A model generated the notes under the pieces. It searched no databases, had not been told where the DNA came from, and saw only the letters and a program-made list of their open reading frames with translations. Below are positions 29,037-56,640 of a stretch of 64,000 nucleotides of DNA, piece by piece. The position numbers were made by a program, and so were the translations under genes. The DNA is from Asterias rubens (taxonomy: Eukaryota; Echinodermata; Asteroidea; Forcipulatida; Asteriidae), in contig NC_047062.1 of NCBI RefSeq assembly GCF_902459465.1, forward strand, positions 18,297,994 to 18,361,993, in the 5' to 3' direction. Within the stretch, counting starts at the first letter, position 1. Each line of letters starts with the position of its first letter.

Positions 29037-29969
29037 GTTTGAAATTTGTTTTTATGACTTTTTATTTATAATATGTATTTTTATTGCAATTATTATTTTG
29101 TATAATCATTTTTAATCGAAGACAATATTGGCTGAATTTGTATTTTTACATCTAAATCATTCAATAAAAGAAGGCCCTTGAGTCGTCATAATTCTAAAAA
29201 AACAACATTCAATATTGCTAGCACTCTGCCACCATCCAGTCATGCGCAGCACAATTACATTATCCACCGCACACGTAGCAGGGAAGCTAGCACCATTAAC
29301 AGATAAAACACCAAACCTACAAACGGCAAAGCAGTCGAATTCCCACTGCGATAAACATAATAAATAATCAGAAATTTCAATTAATGTTAAAGATCTATCA
29401 AAGAATGACGATAGCGGGAAATTAGACCCAATAGCTGGCCGTCGGTAAGGTTTTACCTCGATTGGGCGCAAAGGATCTTGGGATGCCGATGCGGCTTCTT
29501 ACTTATTATCGTACAGAGTGGTGAGACGCATTGCAGCAGCCGTTCAGAGTCCAGCATAAAATGCATTAAGCGCATAAACAGGGACCGTAATATTGAATGA
29601 TATTGACCTAATATGTGTGATACCTAAATAGACAGTTAAAAACCCAAAATGGAACTTCATTTCGGTTACACTGATGTTTTTGATAATTGTAAATTTAGGC
29701 CAAAATAGTACGCAAAGAAATAGCCAGAGATAAATATCAACATCACATTATTAGTAATATGTTAATTTTTATGCAAACAGTAGCCCTACTTATGAATAAT
29801 TACTCACTCTACTTTTCCTCGAAATCAAACACGTCTTGGATGAAAACTTAGTTTAATAGAACTAACAATTATGTAGCCTGCAGTAGGCCTAATCAATAAC
29901 CAGAATTGTAGTTAGTATTTTGTTTATATACAAAAATAGAGGTAATGTGATGTACACAAAATGAGTGTC

Positions 29970-30102
29970 AGGCTGTATCTAAATTGGCGGCTACCCAAAA
30001 GCTACGGCTATGTCTGTTGCCAGGTGTGTTGTCAGGGATTTCCTATACTTCAGTGTATGATGACTTGACGATCAAGCCGTAGCCGTAAATCGGACACGGC
30101 CT
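29970..30102. mobile_element. Foldback element upstream of CaM2
   Basis: GGCTGTATCTAAATTGGCGG and AGCTACGGCTA are mirrored by TAGCCGT and AAATCGGACACGGCC at the right end. Similar GGC.TCGGCT text occurs in the element at 57644. Confidence 0.55.
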
Positions 30103-30145
30103 TATTTATTCATTATGACACCATGTGACCCAGTTGTAAGTAATC

Positions 30146-30156
30146 CGCGCATGCCC
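30146..30156 (+). promoter_or_regulatory. NRF1-like site upstream of CaM2
   Basis: CGCGCATGCCC, 160-170 nt before the ATG exon, resembles the NRF1 consensus. Motif match only. Confidence 0.25.
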
Positions 30157-30315
30157 AGTAACCTTGACTGAACAGTGGCCACAAACAACGTCCGCGGCCC
30201 CAATTTTATGCTTCATTATTGTCAAGGATTCGTCGTATACGAAGTGTGGCCGTATCCAACAAGCATTCCAGTCTGCTCCCTCCTCATCAGACAACCTTTC
30301 AACATTTCTCAAAAA

Positions 30316-37339
<7,024 letters not shown>

Positions 37340-40300
37340 GTTTCTTTCAGCCATCGCAGTTGGCGGCATGTGCCTCGATTTGTAGCAAGTATTTCAACGG
37401 CTGGACATACGTGGTTTTATGCGTTTTTTGTTTGTTTGTAAAAAAAAAGAACATGATTCCGAAAATGGGGCTTTCCTTTGTCAGCTCTCCACGAAAGTAT
37501 TTGCTCTTACAGATGGATTTATTAGTTCACCCGTATAAAGACCTCTTTCAATTTATAGGCCCTTTTTAAAGTGAGTTTTAAATGCAAATCCGCTCTTCTG
37601 TGAAAAATGGACCAATTATTGTGCAAAACCGTTTTTACATAGACGAGTTGTATAGAACATTTCAGACAACTAAAAACCGTGTGTAAATCCAAACAATTGA
37701 TTTCCTCAGACAAAAAATGTGCACATGATTTTCAAGTCAAAACACCTTTCTAATCTTTAAAGCATCCATCACTTTATATTATTATAAAACCTTGAAGTAC
37801 AGTACTGTTAGCTCACCTATACTTTTTCCGATAATTTTAACAATGATTCCTTTTTTAACCCGATCTCGATGTTTTGGCTCAATGTTTTGGGGCCTAGAAA
37901 GACAATTTCTGCCAAAATGTAGTTGTTGCTTTAATCCATATTACGTAGCATTAATAGTATGTGTCCTTTTCTTTAACATTCCTTTATTTGTGTCCCAACT
38001 AAACTGCATGAGAATCAATGAATCAGTTGCATTTAATCGGGTTTTATAAATCAAAATATGTTCCTAAAGATGTACAGAATGTGAATATTCGAATACAATG
38101 AAACCGAATACTTAGATTATGTGCCACTAATCATTTTGGTTAAGGACCAGCCTCCCCAGAGCTGCCGAAACAAACAATATTTTGCTTCACCAATAATTTA
38201 CTGAGCTGATCACGGTTGCTAAGCAAAATACTACGTCAGTTGTATTCAGGTATTCCCCTGACGTTTTGCTTTTAAAAAACATCAACAGAAGTTGCTTGCA
38301 TTCCTCTATTAAAAGATCTTTGAGATTTGAGATTTGAAAAAAAATAATAAGACTAACTGTAAATCATGTTGCATACCACCGCCAAAAAGAAATTGACAGT
38401 GTACTTAATGCAGTTCTAATGTTTACAAATCTATGTTGTAGAATCTTTATTGATGTTTAGAAGAAGAACAAAATGAAAGTAAATTTGGTAAGCGATCGTC
38501 AGACTGAAGTTTGTGATTGATTTGAGATGTGTATATGTGGAATTTGATTGTTGCAATTCATAGTAAAGGAAAGCCGTTTATCTTTGATAACACACACATC
38601 ACAGGCCCGAATAATCATTATACGAAATTGCAGGTCAATTAACTACATTTTTTTTTTGCCGAATTGATCTATGGAAATGGAATTTTCTATAAAAAGACTT
38701 TGTCTTTATAAAATGCTAGAAATTAATGAGTACTCGAACGACACTGACAGTGCCAAAGTTTATCTTCTAAATTAACGATCAATATTTTTAGTTTAATATT
38801 TTTAGTTAACTGTTAAGAGGTCTTGTTTGTACTACGGCTTAAAGAAGTCGGAACTTGGAGCGTTATTTAAGATATAGAGAGCTAGCACTTCAAACAATCC
38901 TTGGTCAAAAGTACACGTTCTCAGCTCAAAGTACCCCTTCGATTTTTTTCTAAGCAGTTCGAATTATCATCACAAGGGAACCAATTATAGAACAGTTTAA
39001 GTTTTGTTCTGAACATAACTTAAACATAGCTTAAAAATATTTGTTATGTTAAAACATTTTGTATTACTTAGTGAGAGCAAGCACCGGTGAAAATGATCAA
39101 AACGATTTTAATAGTACGATAGTTTTGGAGGAATAGTGTTTATAGCTTTATTAACAGAGAGCATTACCCATCAGTACAATAAACTCATTCCAACATTCCT
39201 TTCATTTCCATTTGTAGATTAACTTTTGTATTTTCCTTTTATGAATACCGGGAACAACATTATGTTTATATAAACCACTCATGGTTAATTTTGATATACA
39301 CGATATCTCATAAAACTATAGATGTTAATTCTACAAATTTATTGTTTTCAAAGTAGATGTATTAAGGGATAGAGCTGCTCATATTATTTCACTATCAACA
39401 GTTGTGTAAAACTGAGTTATTCATTTGCTCCCAGTGTATGACATCAAACGGTGTTTGGACAGCTGTACCATATGAATGTGCAATACAGGGCCTTAACTGC
39501 CTTGGTTATCATTTGCTTATAATAACACAATTGTCTTTAACAAAAATTGTCTCCAAAGTGCGGTCATTTTTTAATTGCTTGGAAAGTGCTCTGATTGTGC
39601 AGAAACTGTTTCATGAGGTTGTCTTTCACAGAGCTGGGTATTATTGTAGGTTTGTAGGGTGCACACAAATTTTTTCGTCTTGGAGAACCCGGCCGGTTAC
39701 TAGCAAAACGACAAACCGGTGTCTGGCCCACTTCTCTTGTGACAGGTTTGAAATTTAGTTCCCCGTATTTTCTGCTTACCACAAAGATTTGTAATAATTA
39801 TGGGTTTGAGAAGTTAATTCAATTGGCCTGGAATGATAACAACAAGACACGAAGGCTCTCATAGTTGATAGCCTAAAGAACTAAAAAGTTCATCTTTGTT
39901 CACGGTAGCTTTTCTCACAGTGAGATATGATTGAGGGCGCCTTTATAAATGTGTATCACTGCTCTGATGTAACTGTGTGGTGGTGTGCATTTCTTATTCA
40001 TCTTGATCTTGATCTTCATATAATTATTGAACAGCTCCTTACTAGGAACAACACTCAATGAGGTCAGGTCGGGGGGGGGGGGTACTCCAAGTTGCTTTTA
40101 ATTCACTGGATGGTTTGCAGTTTCTGATTATTTGCTCATTGGTTAGTTAATCATCGCATCCGTGGTTTAATCCAATCAGATCAGCCCCCGACTCGGGGGG
40201 ATAATTCTTCAACAAAAACAACATACTTTTGGCAAATTTGTTGATGAAAGTTATTGATGAATCTGTCGTTGGAGGGTATATAGAAAGTTTACTTCCGTGA

Positions 40301-40408
40301 TCAAGGTTGTGATGATCATCACACATCCAACTGACAATGACCGATAGATGGCGCAATTTATCTGGCCTGGGCAGAGCCGTATCCTGGGACACGGGACCTT
40401 GATTCAAG

Positions 40409-40457
40409 ATGGCAGCCCCCATGATGGACATGAGTGACATGAGTGAGAGGAAAAGTG
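40409..40457 (+). CDS. Possible first coding exon of an unidentified gene
   Basis: ATG sits in AAGATGGCAGCC, a context typical of a start codon overlapping a YY1-like site. It opens 16 codons rich in Met and Asp (MAAPMMDMSDMSERKS plus one base) and then meets an excellent donor, GTGGTAAGTAAG. Unspliced, it stops at once. The preceding 250 bases are less AT-rich than the surroundings. I found no partner exon in phase 1 before 43533; a gene continuing past the antisense CaM3 is possible. It could equally be chance or a non-coding RNA promoter. Confidence 0.22.
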
Positions 40458-40746
40458 GTAAGTAAGATTGAGAGTACTCTGTCATATTGACTCCTTACCG
40501 ATTTATGTCTGCTTATATGTAGTCAACTGCATTTGTCATCTCCTCATGAAATTCTGTGAACTGGTTCCAATTCTTAAAGCACTTGTCAGAATGATATATG
40601 ACTATATGACTCGATGAGCATCCATGGACTTATTATGTATGTCTGTTTATGTTGGAGGAAGGAAATGAGGCAACTAGATATTTTTGTAGATTGACATTGA
40701 TTGATTGATAATATGAATGAATTGATTGATTGACTGACTGATTTAA

Positions 40747-41189
40747 AGGGTCTGGGTACTTTTTACACAATGTCCACAGATTTACAAAACTTACAGTTTG
40801 AAGATAATGATACTAGTAGAAAGCTTCCCTTATTATAATACAGTTAAAATATTACTTTCTGTGAGGTGCTGTAGTTTTGAGAAATAATTTAGTAAAACAA
40901 TGTTACAAAAATTATTTTAGTCCCAGTTTAATAGCATGAAAAAACGTATTAACCATAACACTTTATACCATAACTGGTTAATACGTTTTTAAATGCTAAA
41001 TTTTGTTTTGTCTCACTGACGACTGAGACGAAAATTATTTGCGTGACATTGTTTAACTCATTTCTCAAAAACTACTGCACTCAGTCAGCAAGTCATAATA
41101 TTTTAAGGGAAGCTTTCTACCATCATTATCTTCAAACTTAGTAAATTTATGGACATTATGTTTTGTGTTAAAAAAAGTACTCAAATCCT
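40747..41189. mobile_element. TTAA foldback MITE family C, copy 1
   Basis: TTAA at 40743-40746 and 41190-41193. Long imperfect inverted arms of about 200 nt (GGTACTTTTT.ACACAATGTCCACAGATTTAC against its complement), with TTTGAGAAAT and ATTTCTCAAA near the centre. Confidence 0.88.
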
Positions 41190-41321
41190 TTAAATCACAG
41201 TAGGCTACTGTTTTATAATTTTAAGTGTTCTTCTTAAAGAAGTATAGGGGCCTATAGTTTATGGCCTGTTTTGAGTTTAATGCACTGTAAGTATGGCATG
41301 ATATTCTTAGAACCCCCTCCC

Positions 41322-41510
41322 CTTCTAGCTAGAAGTATTTTATTATTTTTGTGAGAAGTTACCACTAAAAAACTACGTTACTTCAGAGGGGGTCGTTTCC
41401 AACAGTGTTTTATACTATCAACAGCTCCCCAATGCTCGTTACCAAGTCAGTTTTAAAGTTAATATTTGTTTTGAGTAATTACCTAACGTGTACCTTCCCT
41501 TTAAAGGCAG
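41322..41510 (+). mobile_element. TTAA MITE family A, right-end fragment
   Basis: Matches the last half of the family (ACTACGTTACTTCAGAG, ACCAAGTCAG, GAGTAATTACC) and abuts the complete copy at 41515. Confidence 0.65.
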
Positions 41511-41514
41511 TGGA

Positions 41515-41882
41515 CACTATTGGTAATTTTCAAAGACTAGCCTTCACAGTTTGTGTATCTCAACATGTGCATAAAATAACAAACCTGTGAACATTTGAGC
41601 TCAATCGGTCATCAAAGTTGCGAGATAATAATGAAAGAAAAATAACCCTTCTCACACGAAGTTGTGTGCGTTTAGATGGTTGATTTCGAGACCTCCAGTT
41701 CTAAACTTGAGGTCTCGAAATCAATTTCGTTGAAAATTACATCTTTCTCGAAAACTATGGCACTTCAGAGGGAGCCGTTTCTCACAATGTGTTATACTAT
41801 CAACCTCTCCCCATTACTTGTAATCAAGAAAGGTTTTATGATAATAATTATTTTCAGAAATTACCAATAGTGTCCACTGCCT
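41515..41882 (+). mobile_element. TTAA MITE family A, best-preserved copy
   Basis: TTAA at 41511-41514 and 41883-41886; both ends intact (AGGCAGTGGACACTATTGG and its complement). Good reference copy for the family. Confidence 0.92.
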
Positions 41883-43122
41883 TTAATGTGCAAATAATGT
41901 TGAATAAATAGTCAGACGGAATGTGCCCTTTTTAAGTAAATTAATTATTGCTAATAAAAGAGACCACGTAAACTAAATAAATTGAGAATCATGTAGGAAA
42001 TCCCTTTCAAGTGGATATTATTTTTTTTATTCAGAAATCGCGCGTTCAAACACCAAAGTGCGCGAGAAACAATACAGTTACTGATTCTTAAAAACTCTAA
42101 GTGTAAACAAATTTACAATGAAAGTGTGAAACCATTCCGGAGAACTTGATAACTAGTAATGTACACTGTCGAAGAATCTATTGTCGACAAATCATTATTT
42201 AAAAAAAAAGTGAAAATCTTAGACAGAAACTCTTCCTGAATAAATTACGTGGAAATGGGCTCCCATGATTTACATTTCTGCTATACGGACGTCCACCTCC
42301 GCATATCATTATTATTACCACAGGAAATGAAACTTTAAAATTGTAAAAATGAGTGCAAATTTGCATTGAATAATTTGTTTTTTTAAATTCTTCTGATTAT
42401 ACGCAACTCGACTTCCTGTCATCATTTTCTACCATCTCCCACAAAACTTTGAAAAGAAATTAACTATATACACCGTCAAATTTATCCAGACGTTACGTGA
42501 ATTGATAAAGGCGGTCAACATGAGCCTAAAAGAAGACGAGCAAACTTTGATGGGAAAATCTGGCTTGTAAAAATATGGATTTTTATAACCATTAGTTTCT
42601 ATAAGCAGTATGACAAAGCTATAATTAGTTTTAATTTTTTCTGTATACTCTGGCGCAGAGTCCTATTTATTTTAAAGAATGTTTGTGTGAAAGTATTTAC
42701 TAAACAAATGTCACAACGCGAAGCATGAGCGGCGCCCTTTTAAAGCAACAAGAAGAGGGCGCCCTTCAAGCAGCCATACCAAGCCAATACTCAGTTAAGT
42801 TAAATGGGGGCGCCTCTAACTTTATCGAGAGATGAAATTTGTTAGCGAGTTGACATTCACGTGACATCTGAATAACAGTAAATTTATTATTTATATATAC
42901 ACAGAAATCAATTATTATTATTAAATGTACCAAACATTTTAACACAAACTACTTGCTCTCGCTGACTCTGAAATATTCCGGGTTTAAATTATTAAAATTT
43001 TTAAAACAGTCGCAGTGTAGTTTTGATCACAATCTAGGAATTTAGTGATTAAATAAAACAGATAAAATGATTTGTAACTTTTGAAAACAATAACTGGGTA
43101 CCGTAGCGGTATTTGTCTGCCC

Positions 43123-43128
43123 TTTATT
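43123..43128 (-). terminator. Poly(A) signal candidate for CaM3
   Basis: AATAAA on the minus strand (GTAGAATAAAGGGC), about 405 nt after the stop. Confidence 0.4.
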
Positions 43129-43532
43129 CTACCTTAAACTGTTAGAAAATATCACACATTAAAGAAGTGCATCTTTGAGCACAAGAATAAATCACTCCAC
43201 CATCATAAGACATTTCAAACGAACACTTTTTAAAATGGCCGATCATAAAAACGGAAGACTCCGTAAAGTTTGATGGTCCGCGCAAACTCGACCACTGTGG
43301 CTGGCTTGTTGTCATGGCTTGTCCAATCAGCAGTCCAATACAATGACATGACGTCACTTGTCGGCCATTATTAAAAACGCCCTCTATTGGTGACGATTTT
43401 GTTTACCCGATCTTCCGAGGGTGGTGGAACACATAGACACATCGTCCAACCCGTCAGCTGTCGCACACAACAAGACAGAATGAATGGATACAACAAGATG
43501 AGGCGGTATGACAGGGGCTGTTGGGAAGAACT

Positions 43533-51679
<8,147 letters not shown>

Positions 51680-51873
51680 TGATGTAGAAAGCAAATTTTC
51701 CCAGCCAAGGTCAGTGACGGAAGAAAAGACGTGTCGGCGATGTTTCCCGGGGTTGGTTTAGAAGTAAAGTGCGCACTGGCTCGTACGCGTTCGTACACTG
51801 ACTCACTCCATTGGAATCCCAACTTTTCAAAGCACGTCAGACATGTGGTTCATGCGGCGATGGTCGCCTCAAG

Positions 51874-51878
51874 ATTGG
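51874..51878 (-). promoter_or_regulatory. CCAAT box candidate for CaM3
   Basis: TGGCCAATCT on the minus strand, about 195 nt upstream of the ATG, inside a less AT-rich 250-nt stretch containing CpGs. Motif only. Confidence 0.3.
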
Positions 51879-52944
51879 CCATTTCCACCCAGCGTACACC
51901 CGCCATAAAAAGAAAACCAATACACTCAGAGATAGGCTATATGGGAACCCCCACAACTCCAGCACGTTGAAACTATTATAAATATTATAAGAGATTGTTC
52001 TATGATATCCTCGAAATTCAGATTAGGTATGATTCGCTTTTCCTCATGAAACGCCTCATTAGTTGTGCTAAAAAATCGATATTGCCGTCGCTGCATATAG
52101 ATACACCTTTCACTACCTTCGGACCAATATCATGCGGGACATATATATTTTTTCTTTTATTAAAGGCTCCCTCAGAAATTAAAATGTACTATTTTTTCAA
52201 GTTGTTGGATGACATTATGAAGCAGGAGCTTTGCGATTTGGTTACCGATGCCGTGTACATTTTATACCCTGCCAATTAAAAACTGCTGAATTCTTTAATT
52301 ACGGTGATGGCAACTCTTTGAATAGAGTTTGGCAATTGCCCAATTATTTTGCCTCCTTGGTTTTTTTTGTCACTCGAATTGGACTCCCGTGAAGTTTAAA
52401 TTTAGAAAGAAGTTGCACTTGTTGACAATTTCAGCTAGACAGCGGAATGCTATCTTTAGGCCTAATTAATTCATGAACAATTTCTTGAATTGTTTCGGGA
52501 GATTTTCTATAAAAAAACTGTGAGGGAAAACAATATGAATGTCCATGAAATACAAATATACCAACGTATTAATCTTCAAAACCACAACATATATGATTAT
52601 GTTTGTGTCTTTCCAAAATGTTTACAAGGCTAATTTTTCATATAATATTCATATTTATACCAAATTGTATAATCGCAAGTGTAATTTCTATGGGTAGACC
52701 ATGGTGAATAGTTCCAACTTGTGGGCTAAAGTGGTACATATAATAATATTCAACAAATTTGCAATTTTACTTTTCTACTATTTAAATAATGCTTCAAATA
52801 AGACATTATTTGAAGAAGCCAAGTTATTCTCCATCTCTTTCATGAACTGTTGAATAATATACACTGGAAGCATGAACCGATCTCGCTAAGTAGAAGTGCG
52901 GTTCCCTTTAAGGGTGCAATGCGTCTTGCTACCCCGCTGTAAGA

Positions 52945-53007
52945 TATGCGCAGAAGGGCATGCGCACTAGCCAGTCTGCAGCGGTATCCCAAACTCCATT
53001 GACGTCA
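52945..53007. promoter_or_regulatory. NRF1-like pair and CRE-like palindrome upstream of CaM3
   Basis: ATGCGCAG and GCATGCGCAC lie 14 nt apart, and TGACGTCA follows at 53000-53007. About 1.3 kb upstream of CaM3. Motif matches only. Confidence 0.25.
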
Positions 53008-53679
53008 ATTTGATATCTTTATTATTATTTGAACATCGGTTGTAGTTCTAGTTATTGTAGAATATTAATGCGCAGTATTTCGGGTTGTGTGCTGAGCCTT
53101 ATTATTATATTATGACAACAGAGCGATGTATTATGAAAATATGATTATTGCTCATCCGTCGTGAGATATTGACGATCAATCCACTTTGCCGTGTATTAAT
53201 AACTCTGTTATAAAATATAATCTTCTGTTGAGAGCATATTTTGACAATGTTCATAAATTAAGATATGGCTCAACAGATGAATTTTCGTCAAATTTGGCAG
53301 TTATGCACAATGGCATGGTTTAGTTGGTACATCGCCGTGGGGCAATCCATGTTTGGTGTGGCGTTTGGTAACCATGGAAGTCAGTAGTTTAGGAAGATTT
53401 GAAGCCCAACATTGACTACAAATGAGGAACAAATCCTGCCGTTTTCCATGTTTTGGGCAGGAATACTTGAAATTATTTTTAAAAATGAAAATGCACCATT
53501 TCAACATGGTGGAGTTTTGGCGATCGTTAGAAAATTGATGAACCATTTATGTCGTGTGAAAACTTATTTTTAGATAAAGCGATTTTCAACACAATTAGAC
53601 ATAGTGCAAAATTTGTAAAAGTTTACGAAGTTCAGACTCAATCTGCTCAATATTTTATGATTGTTATGTAACCTGTGAC

Positions 53680-54019
53680 CTCGCATAGAGTCTGGACGTC
53701 CTTAAGGCACAATCTATACACCGACCAAATGAACAAAAATTAAATCTTATCATTTTATGGAGATTGTAGTCTGGTTTTTTTTCAATTTTGGGATATAAGG
53801 AAAGGGGAACATCCCAAAACCTGCGGAACTGATATTGTTTAACTCTTGAATTTACGTAGACATTTTTACTACAAATGAAATATGTTCCAAAGGACCAGTG
53901 TAGTGTCTTGCCTGCCTGAAAAAAACAGACTACAATCTCCATAAAATGATAAGATTTAATTTTTGTTCAATTGGTCGGTGTATAGATTGTGCCTTAAGGA
54001 CGTCCAGACTCTATGCGAG
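53680..54019. mobile_element. Long foldback element, arms about 102 nt
   Basis: Left arm 53680-53782 and right arm 53918-54019 are near-perfect reverse complements (ends CTCGCATAGAGTCTGGACGT and its complement); the loop is about 135 nt. Related text occurs at 44930-45160. Confidence 0.92.
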
Positions 54020-55371
54020 GGCACTGGAATGTACAAGGCATGATCTATGTTGGTTCAGAAAAAGTGCTGGTACTAAACCCTTGCCTAATTACCAATGTTG
54101 TTGTTAATCTGCTTAAGTAACAATCCGAACTTAATATTCTCGCAAGGTTAGGCATCAAGTAATTTCAATCAAAACATTAAGATCGATCGAGCGAACCCCC
54201 ATTCTTGCATTAGGTATACACGCTGTGTTGCCCCTGGTCTAATATACTGCATCTCACCTTGTATTTGTTTTCATTAAATATTCATCGCCTTGAAGACATA
54301 ATAGTAGGTCAACCGTATGCGACGGGTTCAGCTAGGCGATCTTATTAATGTCTGCACCTTCCTGAGAGTAATGCTCGGGAGGCCATAAATTCAAAATCTC
54401 AAATTCTATGGAATTATAATTTATAATATCTATTGGAAAATGTTTTGAAGTAAAAAAAAAATACCCTCACTCGGGACATGGTGTGAAATTCAGATTAAAA
54501 ATCTCGAAAATGCCAACATTTTACACGATTAATTTGGGACGAATTTGGACTTTGTCTTCTCTGCACGAATTTGGACAAAATCTCCAAAACCTTTGCATAT
54601 GCTACGGTCATGGACGTGAAATAATGGCGAGATCGTGACAATAAGTTATCTTTAGTTTTAAGTTACTGTCGATTTTCATGGCAGATTTTCTTTTTGAGAA
54701 GCTTAATATGAAATAAATGCATAAACCTGTCTAAAATCTATATAAAAAAATATTTGAAATTTTAGCTTAATTTACAGGTAATAAATTTACAAAAAGCTTA
54801 GTATGAAAGCTGAAACCTGTCTGGAATCTATGCAAAATTGTTTTTGAAATTTTAGCTTAAACCTATTTTTTTGGAGAATCAGAAGATTGATAATGACCCA
54901 CTATTCTGCTTTCACCGTCTTCACATTCCTGATGATTATTCGCATGTGCACCATACAATCATTATGAGATTACCCTTAAAGTGTTGACTTAATTCTAATA
55001 TGAAAACAAAAACAGTTTTTGTAACAAAAAAGGGTTGCTGAATCCGAAATGGATTAGCCTATAACTGGACCTAAATGGGTCACTGAATCCACTTGGTCCA
55101 CTGAATCAAAAAAGGACGGATGGCCGGTCAGTGATCCACTCCATGCTGTTATTTTTTAAATCTAGTTGAGCTAGAGTACGTAGGACTGTCTTATTGAAAA
55201 CGATATACACTTTAAATAAAAAAGGGTCCCGTGTGACTTGACTAATTTCTTGGTAAGTATGACCAAGAATCTGTGGCAAAATGACAAATAAATGAGTCAA
55301 ATAGACCTTTATCACGATGTGGCCATCTTGATTACTCCATTCCTGGTCACACTGATCCGGAAATGGATCAG

Positions 55372-55521
55372 GGGTGGATTTCACAAAGGTAGTCCTAACT
55401 TAGGACTAGTCCTAGGCATTGCTAAGAGATAGGACTGGTCCTAAGTTAGGACCAGTAACTCATCCTAACTTAGGACTGGTCCTATCTCTTAGCATTGCCT
55501 AGGACTAGTGAAATCCACCCC
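55372..55521. mobile_element. Foldback element of TCCTAACTTAGGAC type
   Basis: GGGTGGATTTCAC at the left and GTGAAATCCACCC at the right. Nested TCCTAACTTAGGACTGGTCC palindromes lie between. Confidence 0.9.
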
Positions 55522-56259
55522 AGGACCTGGACCTGGATTAATCCGCGTCAGTTCTGACCCGGGAGGTATAAGAGTTTACAACGAATTGCCTTTTGTTGTT
55601 AATTTGCATCAAACTGTCAACGGAGTTAGTTTAAATTATTGAATGGTTTACTAAGAAAGAGTCCTGAGTCAAAGTTGACAAAGATCAACAGGGCTGGAAT
55701 TTAGAGCCCACATGACCCGGGATAGCCAACAACATAAATTTGGTCATCTCAGAGCAGAAAGGATCGCTTGCAAAAGATCTATAAAAGAACAAGTTTTTTT
55801 AAATTCTAAGGTATAGGCCTATATCGCCTCTAATTGATGTGGTGTACAAAATGAACAAAAAGGGCTTGTGATTTAGGAAACCCAACTAAGGAATATATTT
55901 TAGGAACACAAAGCAGTTGCGTTGATGAACCAAAGAGGTTTTTGAAACTTGTCTGTTATTACCACACTGCTTGCCCAACCTTTCAAGAACTCACTGAAGT
56001 GTTCTTCCTGGCCTGATTGGTGGGACGCTGGCCAAATTCTAGAAACATCAGATGACCAATTAAAAACCAACCCAGGTGGTCCGGCTGGATAGTTCATTGG
56101 CGACGCAGCACCTGATTGTCCATTTCGAATTGGTGACGTCGAAACTCGCGTCAGTTGCATTCGCTTGATGTGATGAACCGGGCAACATGTTTTTCTTCTT
56201 CTGTATAGGGGCCTATAGAATAGCCATCTTCAAAAATATCCCTGATGGATTTTTTTTAA

Positions 56260-56640
56260 AGACAGTGGACACTATTGGTAATTGTCAAAGATCAGTCTTC
56301 TCAATTGGTGTATCTCAACATTATGCATAAAATAACAAACCTGTGAAAATTTGAGTTCGATTGGTCGTCATAGTTGCGAGATAATAATGAAAGAAGAAAA
56401 CACTCTTGTCACACTAAGTTGTGTGTTTTCAGATGCTTGATTTCGAGTCCTCAAATTCTAAACTTGGGGTCTCGAAATCAAAATTCATGATAAATTACTT
56501 CTTTCTCGGAAACTACGTCACTTCAGAGGGAGCCGTTTCTCACAGTGTATTATACCACCAACCTCTCCCCATTACTTGTTACCAAGTGAGGTTTTATGCT
56601 GAAAACTATTTTGAGTAATTACCAACAGTGTCCACTGCCT
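56260..56640 (+). mobile_element. TTAA MITE family A, copy 9
   Basis: TTAA at 56256-56259 and 56641-56644; left end AGACAGTGGACACTATTGG and matching right end. Confidence 0.9.

Larger units (their letters stand above)
27869..30315. other. Spacer between CaM1 and CaM2
   Basis: AT-rich; holds a GTTT microsatellite, a foldback at 29970-30102 and the presumed CaM2 promoter. Frames such as the one at 29157-29471 (-) have no recognisable family. Confidence 0.55.
37340..43532. other. Convergent spacer between CaM2 and CaM3
   Basis: Six kilobases holding the two 3' UTRs, family A and C MITEs and a possible first exon at 40409. No confirmed gene. A TTTATT (AATAAA on -) at 43123-43128 could end CaM3. 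Confidence 0.55.

Noticed and set aside
28891-29115. Frames made of repeated Leu-Phe-Val-Cys
   Set aside because: Translation of the GTTT microsatellite. The same holds for 47835-48080.
29157-29471. 104-codon minus-strand frame
   Set aside because: No recognised motif, no splice context, and it sits in repeat-rich spacer; length is compatible with chance.
51995-52279. 94-codon + frame upstream of CaM3
   Set aside because: AT-rich, Ile/Leu/Phe-heavy, no family resemblance and no supporting splice sites.
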